From NCBI GenBank assembly GCA_028565635.1, contig JAOXYB010107381.1, positions 1-21,002 on the forward strand: a stretch of DNA of 21,002 bases, written 5' to 3'. The notes beneath the pieces were generated by a model. It did not search any database. It was not told the origin of the DNA and was given only the letters and a program-made list of their open reading frames with translations. A program made the translations under genes and the position numbers. The stretch comes from Phoronis ovalis (lineage: Eukaryota > Phoronida > Phoronidae). Shown here in pieces: positions 1 through 10,279 of this stretch (positions are counted from its first letter, which is position 1; each line of letters starts with the position of its first letter).

Positions 1-61
1 AAAAGTATACAATCCAAATCCAAAATTTTCAACGCGGCTGCACACCCCCACCAAAAAATAA

Positions 62-262
62 CCTGAGTACCCCCCCCCCGGGATGCTAGTGTATCGCAGA
101 TTACTTCCCAATGTTCTAAACATAGTCAGTGGACCCATTTTTATATCTGAGCGGAGAGAAGCAAATGGAGGTAAAGTGTCTTGCTTAGGAACACATCACT
201 AATGACCCGGACTCAAACCTGTAACCCGGCACCAATGAGCCAGAGCAACACAATGTGTTTTC
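62..262 (-). repeat. tRNA-derived SINE
   Basis: On the minus strand the sequence has a good RNA polymerase III A box, TGGCTCATTGG (232-242), followed by a B box, GGTTTGAGTCC (209-219), spaced as in tRNA. Downstream on the same strand comes a stretch containing GTTCCTAAGCAAGACACTTT and a run ending in ATGGGTCCACT, which resembles the conserved central domain of metazoan Meta/RUDI-type SINEs. The family resemblance is from memory and not searched. The tail merges into a C/G run at 70-79, so the 3' boundary is uncertain. Confidence 0.7.
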
Positions 263-263
263 T

Positions 264-2397
264 CTGTTCTTAATCAAGTCAGTTGCATGTCTTTTTGCTG
301 AATCTAAATATACAGTAGATTACCCAAGTTGAGATTAAACTGCCATAGATGATTTTATATTGTAAAAGATTAGTTTACATTTTGATTACATTCATGAAGT
401 AAAACCCAGCTAGCAGTATATTGTCTTTACATGACACTACACAAAACATGGACTTCTGCTTTTTTTCATTTTTTAGGATCTCTGACTAGACTTGTAACTT
501 TTAAGGATTATATTTCAAAACATAAGCAAATGTCAGAATGATAGACTTTTGCTTAAAAGATGTGGATCCTAGATTCTTATAAGTGGGGACCTTATAATTT
601 TTTTAATGGAGATGGGATAATTTTTGTCCAAATTCCTAAGCAAGCTCATCGGTATCGAAAAAGTTGGCACTTTTTATGATATTTTGACTTTAACTTTGTA
701 ATAAGAAAAGAAAAAGTCTCTAGGAGTAAATGTAATTTTAATTTGTGCACATGGAAGTTGTTTGATGACCTGAAATTTTGGAATAATTCAAATTGTGTAA
801 TCACGTAAAGCCTCAGTCTTGTTATCTGAGTATTTTGAAGCCATTTTTAAGGTACCAAAAAAGTTGGTACTATATGCTTTTTGTTTTTACCCATTGTAAA
901 AGCTTACTGGCACTTGAGCGCTTACCAAGATATCGCATGTTAAACAATTCATCTTCCTTATGTGTTTTATCTACCATAACATTAGCATTAAATGCTGTTT
1001 TAAACTCCACATGTCAACCTATTAAATACCGACTTTTTTTTGATACTGCCAACATTTTCGACACCTTACTGTATCCTTTCTCTCAATTACAATTAACATG
1101 ATTCTTAGTTAAAATATTTGGTATTAATTAGAAGTTGAAATAAGTAATACAATAATACTAGTAGTTGTTCAATAAAAAAAATGAATTAAAAGGGAAATAT
1201 ACAGTGTATGTATCATAATACACACATGGTAAAAATGCTTTTAGATAACAGTACTTAAAACAAGCATGAAAATATTTCTTACTACATAAATTTAGTTGCA
1301 TTTCTATTAAATTTCTGACTTCTGCTAATTTTGCTTTTTGTAAATTTAGAAAATAGCTGTAATTGGATGCAGCTTTTACTGCCGTAAATTTCAGAAATCT
1401 TTCTAGTAATCTTTCGATGATATAATTTTACAAGATGGAAAAAAAACTGCATCACCAAGTAATACGCTGACTGGCAAGACTAGTACAGACATGAGATTAA
1501 CACCAGGATTATCGTAACAGTATTCGGCGTAACAAAAAAGAAGTGATTTGTATCTATTGAATTATGTGTTTCCATTGTTGATACAACTGTTGGGTAGAGA
1601 AAAAATCCCAATAATGCTTGAGGGCAGTAAACATATTAATACCCTATCATGGAATGTATTACCAGGTGTATATAAGCAAAGTGAACAAACTTGTGTTATA
1701 AAAAAAGTATTAGAGAATAATTTGCAAAATTAATGGGTGTTTTATGTAGTAACAGTGTTGCCGTTTAATGTATGGAAAAGAGTTAAAAAAGTAATTCTTG
1801 GACGAAAATATAATATTTACATAGCTAGAAAAATGCATGTTATGTCAGTAAACTGTTTCCCCAGACTCAGTTGTCTGTATGTAAAATTTTCATGAAATCA
1901 GCGGAAATTCATGTGAAAGCTTACTGAGAAAAATAACTAAGACTTTTTTTTGGTTTTGTAAAGTATGCCAACTTCAGTCTGGAAAATTTGTAAGTAGTAC
2001 TGAAGTATTGCTTAATAAACCTCCAACGTTCAATTATATTGATAAGCATATATGATTTTTGTGGAATTAAAATACAAATGTAATATGTATATGATAATAT
2101 GTGGCGCATAATTCCGATCCTTCTATTCAATATAAAGCCTGCGGGTGGAAACTCCATCCTCAAACTGACAGTTGTCTGTAACCTGCTATTTATTAAATAC
2201 GTAACTATCACATGCAGAATATGTAAAATTGATCGAAACCATGCATAAGAAATTAACATTAGCAGTCTTGCATGAAATATGATTTTGAGCACCTTTTACA
2301 TTTTATAATTAATTATTGACTAGAGCTATTCACTGGGTACTCTTACTAATGAACCATATTACTACATGTATTATTAGCATTATATCACACAAGTCCT
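264..2397. other. non-coding, no gene seen
   Basis: This stretch is AT-rich. Open frames here lack ATG starts, recognisable domains and splice context, and they read like chance ORFs. A small local duplication is visible: an AAAAAGTTGGCAC-like string near 658 recurs as AAAAAAGTTGGTAC near 857. I see no transposon termini or RNA gene. Confidence 0.5.
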
Positions 2398-3124
2398 GAA
2401 GAAGTAAAATTGACAGATGTCATCAAATAAAATGTATTGAGTATGTAGATTTCTAGTGGCAGATACTTTAAAGGAGTTCATGTAGGTGACTATATAAGGA
2501 AGTTACTGTCAAAGTTTAGAGTACTGTTGGGTTTGTTTTTTTTGCATTTTAGATTATGTTAGAGTCCAAGACTACCTCAAACTTTTAACAAACAAAGAAT
2601 ACACAAATAGTGTTATACAGTATTCAATATGTAGTAGTACATGTTTCTTGCAACAAATTTGTAACAAACTGGAAAGAAGCAGTAAATAAAAAATGCAAAA
2701 TTGTAAGAAATAAATTGTAGTTTACATCTTCTCTTGAGAATTTAAATTTAATATTTCAACAGAGTCATTTTGGATTTGTGTATTTGTACTTGGTCTGTTC
2801 TGTAAATTACTCAGTCAGTAATTAGAAATATCAGTTATTACTTATGAAGAAGTGAAATTGACAGATGTCATGTCCATATCATGCATGGTAAATGTACAGT
2901 TTGTAGTGGCAGATATGTCTTACAGTATATGCATTTGCTAAGAGGTTACCTCTATGCAGGCTGGCCAAAAACATAAACTTTAAAAATTATTCACAATTAT
3001 TTTAATTTTCATTTATTAATGACTTAGAACAAAATTAGATTCTGAGTTTAGATCAGGTAGATTCTTGTTAGATTATGGAGTAGACCACTAAAGTAAATTA
3101 TTCAGATATTATTGACAGATGTCA
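2398..3124. promoter_or_regulatory. three-copy TGACAGATGTCA motif cluster
   Basis: The 12-mer TGACAGATGTCA occurs exactly three times, at 2411-2422, 2859-2870 and 3113-3124. It is nearly palindromic (TGACA-GA-TGTCA) and contains a TGACAG site of the kind bound by Meis/TGIF homeodomain proteins and a CAGATG E-box. The first two copies lie in matching 26-bp blocks (2398-2423 and 2846-2871, 25/26 identical), each followed by TAGTGGCAGATA. The cluster ends about 670 bp upstream of the first coding exon of the sulfotransferase-like gene. Regulatory function is inference; it may be the remains of an old duplication. Confidence 0.3.
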
Positions 3125-3796
3125 GTTATGCTATTATTGTTTATCATGTAAATAGTTGTTGAAATGTTTTTGTTAGCATTCCATACTTATACAGTATATT
3201 AATCATATGCAGTCTATGAAGTTATGTCTGATTTATGTTTTTTTTGTTATTTATATGGTATCATGTTTGTAAGATTAGATAGAAAAGTAACATACACATT
3301 TGGAGAGGTTGTACATATGTTGGCAGGAAAGCAAAAAATTGAGAATTATGTCTGATCATCGTTAGTGATGTAACTACAAGTTTAGGACATCATAATTATG
3401 GCTCCAGAAATTAGAAATAATATAGAAATTGCAAGGTATATGATGATTTCATGAAGGGTGGATATTTGTTTCAAAATTTTTTGAAAAGTGGATAGGTCTG
3501 CTGAGAAAAACATATACTGAGAGAAAAAAATAGCTCTCAAAGTTTCTAGAAGAGGTTTGTTGGACTGTATCATGTTTAGGCATTATTTTACCTGTCATTT
3601 AACATTAATACCTCTTGATGGTATTAAATCTGCAGAATATTGAAGATGCCTGGATGGAGAGTGAACATATTTTTAATACTACTACTGAAGAATTTGTAGT
3701 TGATAAAGGAGATGACCATGGACTTTCCAGTCCTGTCAATTCATTCCTAAGTATACCTGTTCTATACTTGACTATAACTTGTCTTTATATTTTTAG
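3125..3796. other. upstream region / likely 5' intron
   Basis: No exon is identified with confidence. The stretch ends in a good splice acceptor, a T-rich tract closing with TATTTTTAG at 3796, so a 5' non-coding exon probably lies further upstream. An acidic 63-codon frame at 3615-3806 stops just before the main ATG and is in another frame; I treat it as fortuitous or as an upstream ORF. Confidence 0.4.
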
Positions 3797-3915
3797 TGTG
3801 TGCTAGACACCATGCTGTCTGTGCATGTGCTACTCATTGTGCTGGTATATGGACTCATCACACTTCTTGCAAAAGAAGTATTATGTAGCGAAGACACAAG
3901 TCACAGTCAGACAAG
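3797..3915 (+). CDS. coding exon 1: signal/anchor sequence
   Basis: The acceptor TATTTTTAG ends at 3796. The ATG is at 3812 in a good context (CACCATG, A at -3), with an in-frame stop upstream at 3794-3796. It encodes 34 residues starting MLSVHVLLIVLVYGL, a hydrophobic core followed by VLCSEDTS, a possible signal cleavage region. The donor is ACAAG|GTAAAT, leaving phase 2. Confidence 0.65.
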
Positions 3916-6900
3916 GTAAATTTAGTAGACAGTGTAATCTGTAGTCGCTACAAAAATCATTCACATTTTCAGCAGCTCTATGTATAAACTCTTTATCTTT
4001 TATAACCTGTGTGATAGCATGCCTACAAATATTTGTTGGCTCTGTAGAGTATAGGCATATCAGTTTATGATGAGAAATTTAAGTTCTGATTTAAAACATA
4101 ATAAAAACTGACTTTAACAAATGGAATATAGTTTCCTAGGTATAGTAATGTAGTAATCATTGTTTGACCAGCTCTAAAATTGATTTCGAAGGGCAGTAAA
4201 GTAATGCATCAAAAAAGAACACAACAAAATTGATTGCATTGCAATAAAATGGCAGTAATTGCCAAGTAGGGAAAGAAATTACTGGATACAAATTGTTTCC
4301 CCTATCTTTTGGAAAGTGTCAATTTCTGTAATTGCCATACATTGTAGAGCATTATAATTATACTATGGCATTGTTAGAGCCACAGGTACATTATCATTAT
4401 ATAGTGACAGATTTAGCTGTGGATTTGAAGATTCACTATGTCACAATAATCTGGTCATAAACATATGCTTTGCAGCTAAAAGATGTATAAAAAGATCCAT
4501 CCGTGGAAAATCCTGGATCTGTCTATATATTTTATAGTTTTGTACAGATGCTAATTGACATGCATGATATGCATCAAATACTTATTTCAAGTTATCAGAT
4601 AATTGCCTTATTTTATTTATGAGATTATACAAATGTATAGGAATTTAGAAATTATACAATTTCTATACTGAGAGACAAGCAAAGTATCTCAAAATGATTT
4701 CTTATACATGATATTAAAAAGACGTTCCAATTACAAGCTTAAGGTATTTGATTTTTTACTTACTGTTACAAGTTAATAAAAATATTAGTTAATAGTAGTT
4801 TGTGTTTTCGCTACTAAAGACTTTTCAAAGGGTGTGTACATTTACAGCACAGTGACAATATGCCCAGGGTAGACCCAGTGTTTTAATGAGATGTATGAGT
4901 GCATTTTAAATATCATACTAGTATGTCTTGAAACTAGAAGAACCTTTTCAATTATTAAGTAAAAAGTTACATCAAAGAAACCTTAAACTAGATAGTGTTT
5001 TAGCAAATGCAGGGTTGCTTATATTGGCTTTTATGAACGTTACATGACCTCCAAATTACCTTTCAACATCATTTTTAGAATTTTGACCTTGACCCCTAAA
5101 TGACCTTTTGACCCCAAGGTCAGCAATGGCCTACCCTGGGGACCTCAAATATCATGTCCTTAGCTACAACATACTTCGAGATATGGCTTAGTGAATATTG
5201 GACGATCAATAAATTAATTTAAAAAATGCCAAAAAAATAAAAACAAAACCTTTTAGTACCGAAATCTTCTCAAAGATCATCTAAAATATTTCGTTGTAAC
5301 TCAATACAATCATTTTAGAACATTTTCATTTTTTTCCTTCAAAATTTGACCTTTGACCTCCAAATGACTTTTTGACATCAAGGTCAACAATGGCCTACCT
5401 CAGGGATGTCACACATCAAGTATCAAGTTCCTAGCTGTAACCGTCTTCGAGATATAGCTTGCTGAAAATTGGAAGAGAAAGAAAAAGAAGAAAGAAATAC
5501 AAAACCCATAGGCTTGCTCCCTTATAGGAGCAACCCTAATAATGCAATTGGTTGAGATGCCTGGGTAGTGAAATACATATTCAAGACATTTTCTGCACTG
5601 ACAGGTTCAAGTTAAATAATATTTCAAGTACTGCACTTACTAGGAGGTTTGAATAGAACTGACACTTTGTCCAAATATTAAATCACTTAAATCAGCCCAG
5701 TTTAATACTAAATTCCTACTTAATTTGACAGGCCTAGCTAATCCACAATGATTGTTGTTTAAGATCTGGATAGGCCCATATATTTGATGTTTATTTAGGA
5801 ATAACATTTTATAAAAAAGTACAAATGTTTACTTGATGTTGAAAAGTTTATTTTGGGCTGTATGTCTATGTAATTTGGTATGTATGTGTTGATAGATTAC
5901 TAAGAGTTGAGTAGCACATTTCTATATAGTACAACATTTTAAAGTTTTATAAACATATACTAATTAATATCACTCTGATAACATAGTACAGTCAATAAAA
6001 CAGCTCTAATATTAATACCGGTATGTGTCAGACTATATATGTATAAAAAAGTTACTGTAACAATTATGAAATTGGTATGTCAATACAATTGTTGCTGTAG
6101 GCCCTGGGGAGGATGCTGTCATTCAAAGTCACTATATACATGTGCCGCTCAATAGGCCCTCTTTTTGAGCTCCCCCACTTACTACAAGGAATGTTTTACA
6201 CACTTCTCAAAGTTTTATTTACCACAGAGTATATTTTCAATATTTATTATAAATTGCATATTTATTTACTAAAGGGTGTATTTCTTAGAAAACTCATTTA
6301 TGACAGGTATGAAAAATTAAGGTCCGTAAATTTTCACACATTTATTTGCTAATAGGTATATAATTTACAAGTGAATTTTACATATACAACAGGGTATATT
6401 TTTGATGACCTTTATTTACGACAGGGTCAGGATTTTTCACCCTGGGTCGCACATTCCTACCAACATTTTTAACAAGTACAAGTGGGCTGTGGACATTAAG
6501 TAATTTCTGAACTGTTGATTTACAGTTATATATTGTTTAGGTAGTCTTCTTTGTTGAGGGTCTTTAAAAACGGTTTCACTATGTGTAGTGTAAAGATTGT
6601 CATTATCTATTGCCTTTCATTAGATTATTTTTTTCTCAAACATGGACACCCCAAAAATATGTTTGAAAGCATCAGTGGTTCTGAAAAATGTGAGTTAGTC
6701 CTTAGTTGTAAAACTGTAATGGTAGTATAATATTATTTATAATATGACTCTTGCTATAATTTGCTTCTCCATTTGTTCTTTCAGCAGCCGAGACCATGAT
6801 CCCACTGAATTAAAGATACAAATGTTATATGCTCAGCAGAACTGGACTAACCTTGAACAATCAAGACAAAATACTAAAATGCATTCAGTGGTAACAGAAA

Positions 6901-8418
6901 AATTTCCTTGGATGTTCCACAAGAATTCCTTACCATTCTTTTTTAATGGCAATGACTTTGTTACCAACGAGAAATACCAGACTTTAAGAACAAGCTATTC
7001 TGGAGGTGTCATTATCTTTCTGGATACTCTTAGTGGAGAAAGAAATACAATTAGGGACTGTATGGAAAATATGGCAGTGAAAAACAATGAATTACTGTCA
7101 TTAGTGACATCTGGTGAGAAAAAAGAACGTTGGGACCATGCCAACAGTCCGAATAACAACTACAGAAATAAATATTCCTTACACTGGGGGATGTATACAT
7201 TTGGAATGTGCAGGAACATTGACAGACCTTGCTCATACTTCAGTATATTTACTGATCCACTGCAGAGTTCTGTTAGTCGATATAATAATTGCAAAGAATC
7301 AACAAAAGATCCTCTATGTGAAGTTGTTAATGCCAATCAGGTAACCTTACGTGAATGGATATTACTAACAGGCAGCACTTTGTTTTATCAACTGACACAG
7401 AAACCTGGAATTTGTTCAAAAGATGTAGATATCGCAAAACCACGGCATAAGAGTGCACTGCCGAAAAACACTGCCACGTCGGCAACAGAGCGTCCTTGTT
7501 GGTATAGACAGAAGTTATTTGTTGATAGTTTATCCTCTGTAGACACTCATTATTTATTGGATTTTGTTCTGTATAACTTAGAAAAATGGTTTGCTGTTAT
7601 TGGACTGGAAAGTGATGCAAATTTATCACAGAGTGCTTTTAAATATGTATATGGGGAACCATTTAGGGATTGCATAGATAAGAGTAAAAACTCTTTCAAC
7701 AGTGAGCATAATACTTCTAATAACATAAACCCAAGTGATAATAACAGAGCTAACAGGAATAAGAACAGAAGCCCAGAATTAGATTTTTATGATGAAAATA
7801 ATCCAGAAAGCTTAAAGGATGACTGGGCTGTTAAAAAAGCTTTAGATGCAGATTATAAGATATACAGGGAAGCTAAACGTCTATTCAGCATACAAAAACA
7901 GATTCTTAGCAATCGAGTCAGGTAACTACCCAACATAACTTAAGAAATGAAGCAATGTGACAGGTATACAAAACTATTTTAAAATGTCACTAAATGACAT
8001 TTAATGATATCATATAACACTTGTTTAAGAAACATTTTTCATTTAACTATATATGTACGAGGCATAAAAGTAGGACTAATGTTTTGATAAGTTAAATTTT
8101 TGAGATGGGTAGCTTACCTGCAGCATCACGGGAAATAGAAAATTTCCATCTTGTTTTTTGTGCATTTCATTGTTATAAAGTATCATTCATTCATGTGTAA
8201 ATGTATTGTAACTAGAGTGATCATATTAAACATGTTTCTTCAAGTTCTGCTGAATTTATTTATTGTAAAAGCACCAATATATAATAAATGTTTACTGTTT
8301 GAATGTTTATTGTAATTTTTGTTAAATCCAGTGTGCAACTTTGCAGTCACCAGTTGTTAACAAAAATTAAAACTTGGTCTTATTTCTACCTCTCCACAGT
8401 GCCAAAGATTTCACATAA
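3797..8418 (+). CDS. sulfotransferase-like secretory protein (3 coding exons)
   Basis: Joining 3812-3915, 6785-7921 and 8400-8418 gives a continuous frame of 419 codons plus stop. The N terminus has a hydrophobic stretch (about residues 4-20) that could be a signal peptide or a type II Golgi anchor. The body resembles Golgi carbohydrate sulfotransferases of the Sulfotransfer_2 type: FPWMFHKNSLPFFFNG (75-90), the position of the 5' PAPS loop (112-126), an LHWGMYTFGMC segment (167-177), the 3' PAPS segment (186-201), WFAVIGL (303-309), and a C-terminal DYKIYREAKRLF (391-402). An Asn-rich low-complexity insert spans about 332-368. The expected PKTGGTT is replaced by LSGERNT, and the RDPxxRxxS segment reads TDPLQSSVS, so PAPS binding is doubtful. 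Assignment is by remembered pattern, not by search. Confidence 0.7.
5041..5540. repeat. two-unit repeat rich in AGGTCA half-sites
   Basis: Two related units (about 5081-5215 and 5342-5474, offset about 262 bp) share a TGACC-rich start, AAGGTCA, CAATGGCCTACC and CTTCGAGATAT. They are followed by a purine-rich tract, the perfect hairpin TTGCTCC/GGAGCAA (5514-5533) and CCCTAAT. Unit 2 has a perfect DR1 (TGACCTTTGACCT, 5347-5359). Unit 1 has spacer-0 and spacer-2 versions at 5084-5096 and 5101-5114. This is a dispersed non-coding repeat; its class is unknown, although a hairpin next to CTAA-T is reminiscent of Helitron 3' ends. Confidence 0.7.
6102..6465. repeat. dispersed repeat, copy in intron 1
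   Basis: The start (GGGGAGGATGCTGTCATTCA, then TATACATGTGCCGCTC) matches the start of the copy at 9672-9745 (GGGAGGGGTATTACCATTCA, then TATAATTGCGCCAC) with clear divergence. The rest is a run of degenerate short motifs of the form TTTA(C/T)-ACAGGGTATATTTT repeated every 30-60 bp. The 79-codon frame across it is part of the repeat, not a gene. Confidence 0.6.
6785..7921 (+). CDS. coding exon 2: sulfotransferase-like domain
   Basis: This 1,137-bp exon carries nearly the whole protein without a stop. The acceptor is a tandem NAGNAG (TTCAGCAG), so splicing at 6785 or 6788 would give SS or S at residue 35. The donor is GTCAG|GTAACT, phase 2. The Cys-rich patch CRNIDRPCSYF and DPLCEVV suggests disulphides in a lumenal domain. 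NxS/T sequons include NWT and NLS. Codon use is AT-biased, like the surroundings. Confidence 0.85.
7922..8399 (+). other. intron 2 of the sulfotransferase-like gene
   Basis: This 478-bp AT-rich intron ends in a strong pyrimidine-rich acceptor, TTATTTCTACCTCTCCACAG. Nothing else is seen in it. Confidence 0.55.
8400..8418 (+). CDS. terminal coding exon (SAKDFT, stop)
   Basis: After the strong acceptor, the first base completes the split codon (AG+T, Ser) and the frame reads A-K-D-F-T then TAA at 8416-8418. Reading through at the donor of exon 2 would stop after R, so both outcomes give a similar length. The strength of the acceptor favours splicing. Confidence 0.55.
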
Positions 8419-8603
8419 ACGAGTTTGACCAGATTTGTGTGCCCTACAATTTAATGTTTTGAGCTGATTTGTGCATTTTATTGTAACTTAAAATTAAATT
8501 TTGCAAAAAAATAATTTGCCTTCATCCACCTATTAATGGTATTTGACGTTGTCTCATAACATATTGTCTACTTAATTTTCAATTTATTTGCTTATTTCAA
8601 GGA

Positions 8604-8609
8604 AATAAA
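8604..8609 (+). terminator. candidate polyadenylation signal AATAAA
   Basis: This is an AATAAA hexamer 186 bp after the stop codon of the sulfotransferase-like gene. It is supported only by motif and distance. Confidence 0.35.
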
Positions 8610-8639
8610 CTTCATAGCAGTCTTTAGAATTATGTAGCC

Positions 8640-9660
8640 ATATTACTTACTGACCTTTATGCAAACAAAAGAAGTGTCACCTACCGGACAAACTGGAACT
8701 AATTGCTTAAAAATTGCCATTTAGAATTTTGTACTACAGTTAAAAAAACATTATCCTCTTCGAAGTGCAACAGAAATTACAAATGTGTGTAGTTTATGAA
8801 AAATGATTCTAGATAATAACCTAAATTCTACCAAGTACGGGGCAGCGGTCCAGGTTTTATGAGCTGACTTGTGTGAGGATACAAAACTAATTTGTTCCTC
8901 TTGGGCTCTTTGAAGTTGTTTATAAGGTAAGTTAACTCATGAGGTGATCACAATTCTTATCTGTGGAAATGGTTGCAAATACACCAATAGTGCGACCAAC
9001 TTGCATTGAGTTTTATAATTGTGTTCTATGATTTGCTCTGGAGTATGATATATTGAAATCAGCTACCCTAGTGTAGAAAAAGACAAACACATTTGTTGCA
9101 CTTTTTATAAGTTTTTCACACAGTAAAGTTATTTAAATAATACTGATGTCTACAAAGTTTTCTAATAAGTTTTAATGCTAATAGTTTTAATACTAATTTC
9201 ATTACTCAAGTGAGTCTGAAAAGAGTTTGAAATTTGCCTATGGGATTTCGTATAGGGCCCTCAAGAATGGCCAAATCTTCTATCCTTTCTATTTTTTGTA
9301 AAATTAGTTTCCAGTGCATACACAAGATAGAAATTAAAACTTTCAGTGCTACAAAAGCAAAGAAAAACCATCAGAAGAATTAAGACTTTTAAACAACAAT
9401 TGTGGAGGAAACTAGGAGACGAATATCAAGATGAACAATATCAAGAAGACCAAGCAATGTTCTGATTTATAAGATAGTTACAGACGTTTTAATATATAAA
9501 GGACTTCATCATAAACAATCTACATATATATTTCCTTGTTCTAAATTTCAAAATTGTAATACATTCAAATATAAAGGGGGTTGTCTGTAAACATATTCAT
9601 TGTAATTTCTTAACACTTCTTTTAATCCAAACCAAATAAAATTAGACACAACATTGTGAC
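8640..9660. other. intergenic, nothing recognised
   Basis: About 1 kb of AT-rich sequence between the gene end and the repeat cluster. No long frame, splice-paired exon or repeat terminus was found. Confidence 0.5.
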
Positions 9661-9667
9661 AGTGCCA

Positions 9668-10135
9668 CATCCGGGAGGGGTATTACCATTCACAGTGACT
9701 GTATATAATTGCGCCACCCATGGGTCCCTTTCTTCAGCTTCCAATTTAAATTTTTGATATGGGGTATCTTTTTTATGTTTATTTAACATATTTTTCAATA
9801 AATTTTTACCATGTTGGGCGTAAACTTCCAGGATCTTGTTTACTGTTTTTATCATTTTCTTACTAAGGGGTATTTTTTGCAAATAAACTTATACCATGTA
9901 TGTGTTATATTTTTGAAACGTAGTTTGTACCATGGTCCAAGCATTCTTTATTATGGGTCTTACCTCCCACCCCGGGATGCCCCTATGAGACCCCCTTGTC
10001 CAAGTAATTGTTTACCAACTGACATATTTTCAATAAATGATTAATATTTGTTAGAGCGTGCAGAGTATTTCTTGAGAAATGAATTTCGACAGGTATAGTA
10101 AATTACTGTTCTCATAATTTCAGGATTTTATTTAC
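9668..10135. repeat. dispersed repeat, intergenic copy
   Basis: The first 75 bp match the start of the 6.1-kb copy. The end (from about 10000: TCCAAGTAATTGTTTACC onward to CAGGATTTTATTTACC) matches 10558-10692 closely enough to align over about 135 bp. The open frames on both strands here follow the repeat and are not credible genes. Confidence 0.6.
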
Positions 10136-10279
10136 CAGCAGTTAGATTACCGGCTTGCCGTAGCAGTCTCTTACCGCATTCTGAGGAAGATCGTCGTCCA
10201 TGACGGAACAAAAGTCTCAATGGTGAGCAAATCACTCTGCTTGTGTCTGATTAACTTTTATTTGAACAGCAGTTAGATT
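10136..10279. mobile_element. 118-bp insertion with 13-bp flanking duplications
   Basis: CAGCAGTTAGATT occurs at 10136-10148 and again at 10267-10279. Between them (10149-10266) is a more GC-rich 118-bp segment unlike its surroundings. The related repeat copy at 10677-10722 runs from ATTTTGTTTACCAAGCA straight into TGTTTTGTATTTTT, matching the sequence on either side of the insertion, so it acts as an empty site. A 13-bp duplication suits target-primed retroposition. There is no clear poly-A tail and no pol III box. The source RNA is not recognised. Confidence 0.6.

Larger units (their letters stand above)
3916..6784 (+). other. intron 1 of the sulfotransferase-like gene
   Basis: This 2,869-bp intron has GTAAAT at its donor and TTCTTTCAG at its acceptor, and no exon inside is needed because the flanking phases match. 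It hosts the tandem nuclear-receptor-site repeat at 5041-5540 and a dispersed repeat at 6102-6465. The rest is AT-rich with nothing recognisable. Confidence 0.6.

Noticed and set aside
793-1101. A 102-codon plus-strand gene
   Set aside because: It starts at TTG rather than ATG, has no domain, no splice context and AT-driven composition; it is a chance frame in eukaryotic DNA.
3615-3806. An acidic 63-residue protein upstream of the signal-peptide exon
   Set aside because: It is in a different frame from the main ATG, the only donor that would join it leaves an implausibly short intron of about 45 bp, and no domain is recognised.
9622-9882. An 86-codon minus-strand gene
   Set aside because: It coincides with a dispersed repeat whose other copy at 6.1 kb has no matching open frame.
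10124-10222. A further exon of the sulfotransferase-like gene
   Set aside because: The phase does not match the exon-2 donor (phase 2 needed, phase 0 found), a better terminal exon exists at 8400, and the stretch spans a repeat-insertion junction.
10149-10266. H/ACA snoRNA identity for the insertion
   Set aside because: An ACAAAA box-like string and a terminal ACA are present, but I could not pair convincing hairpins around them by eye.
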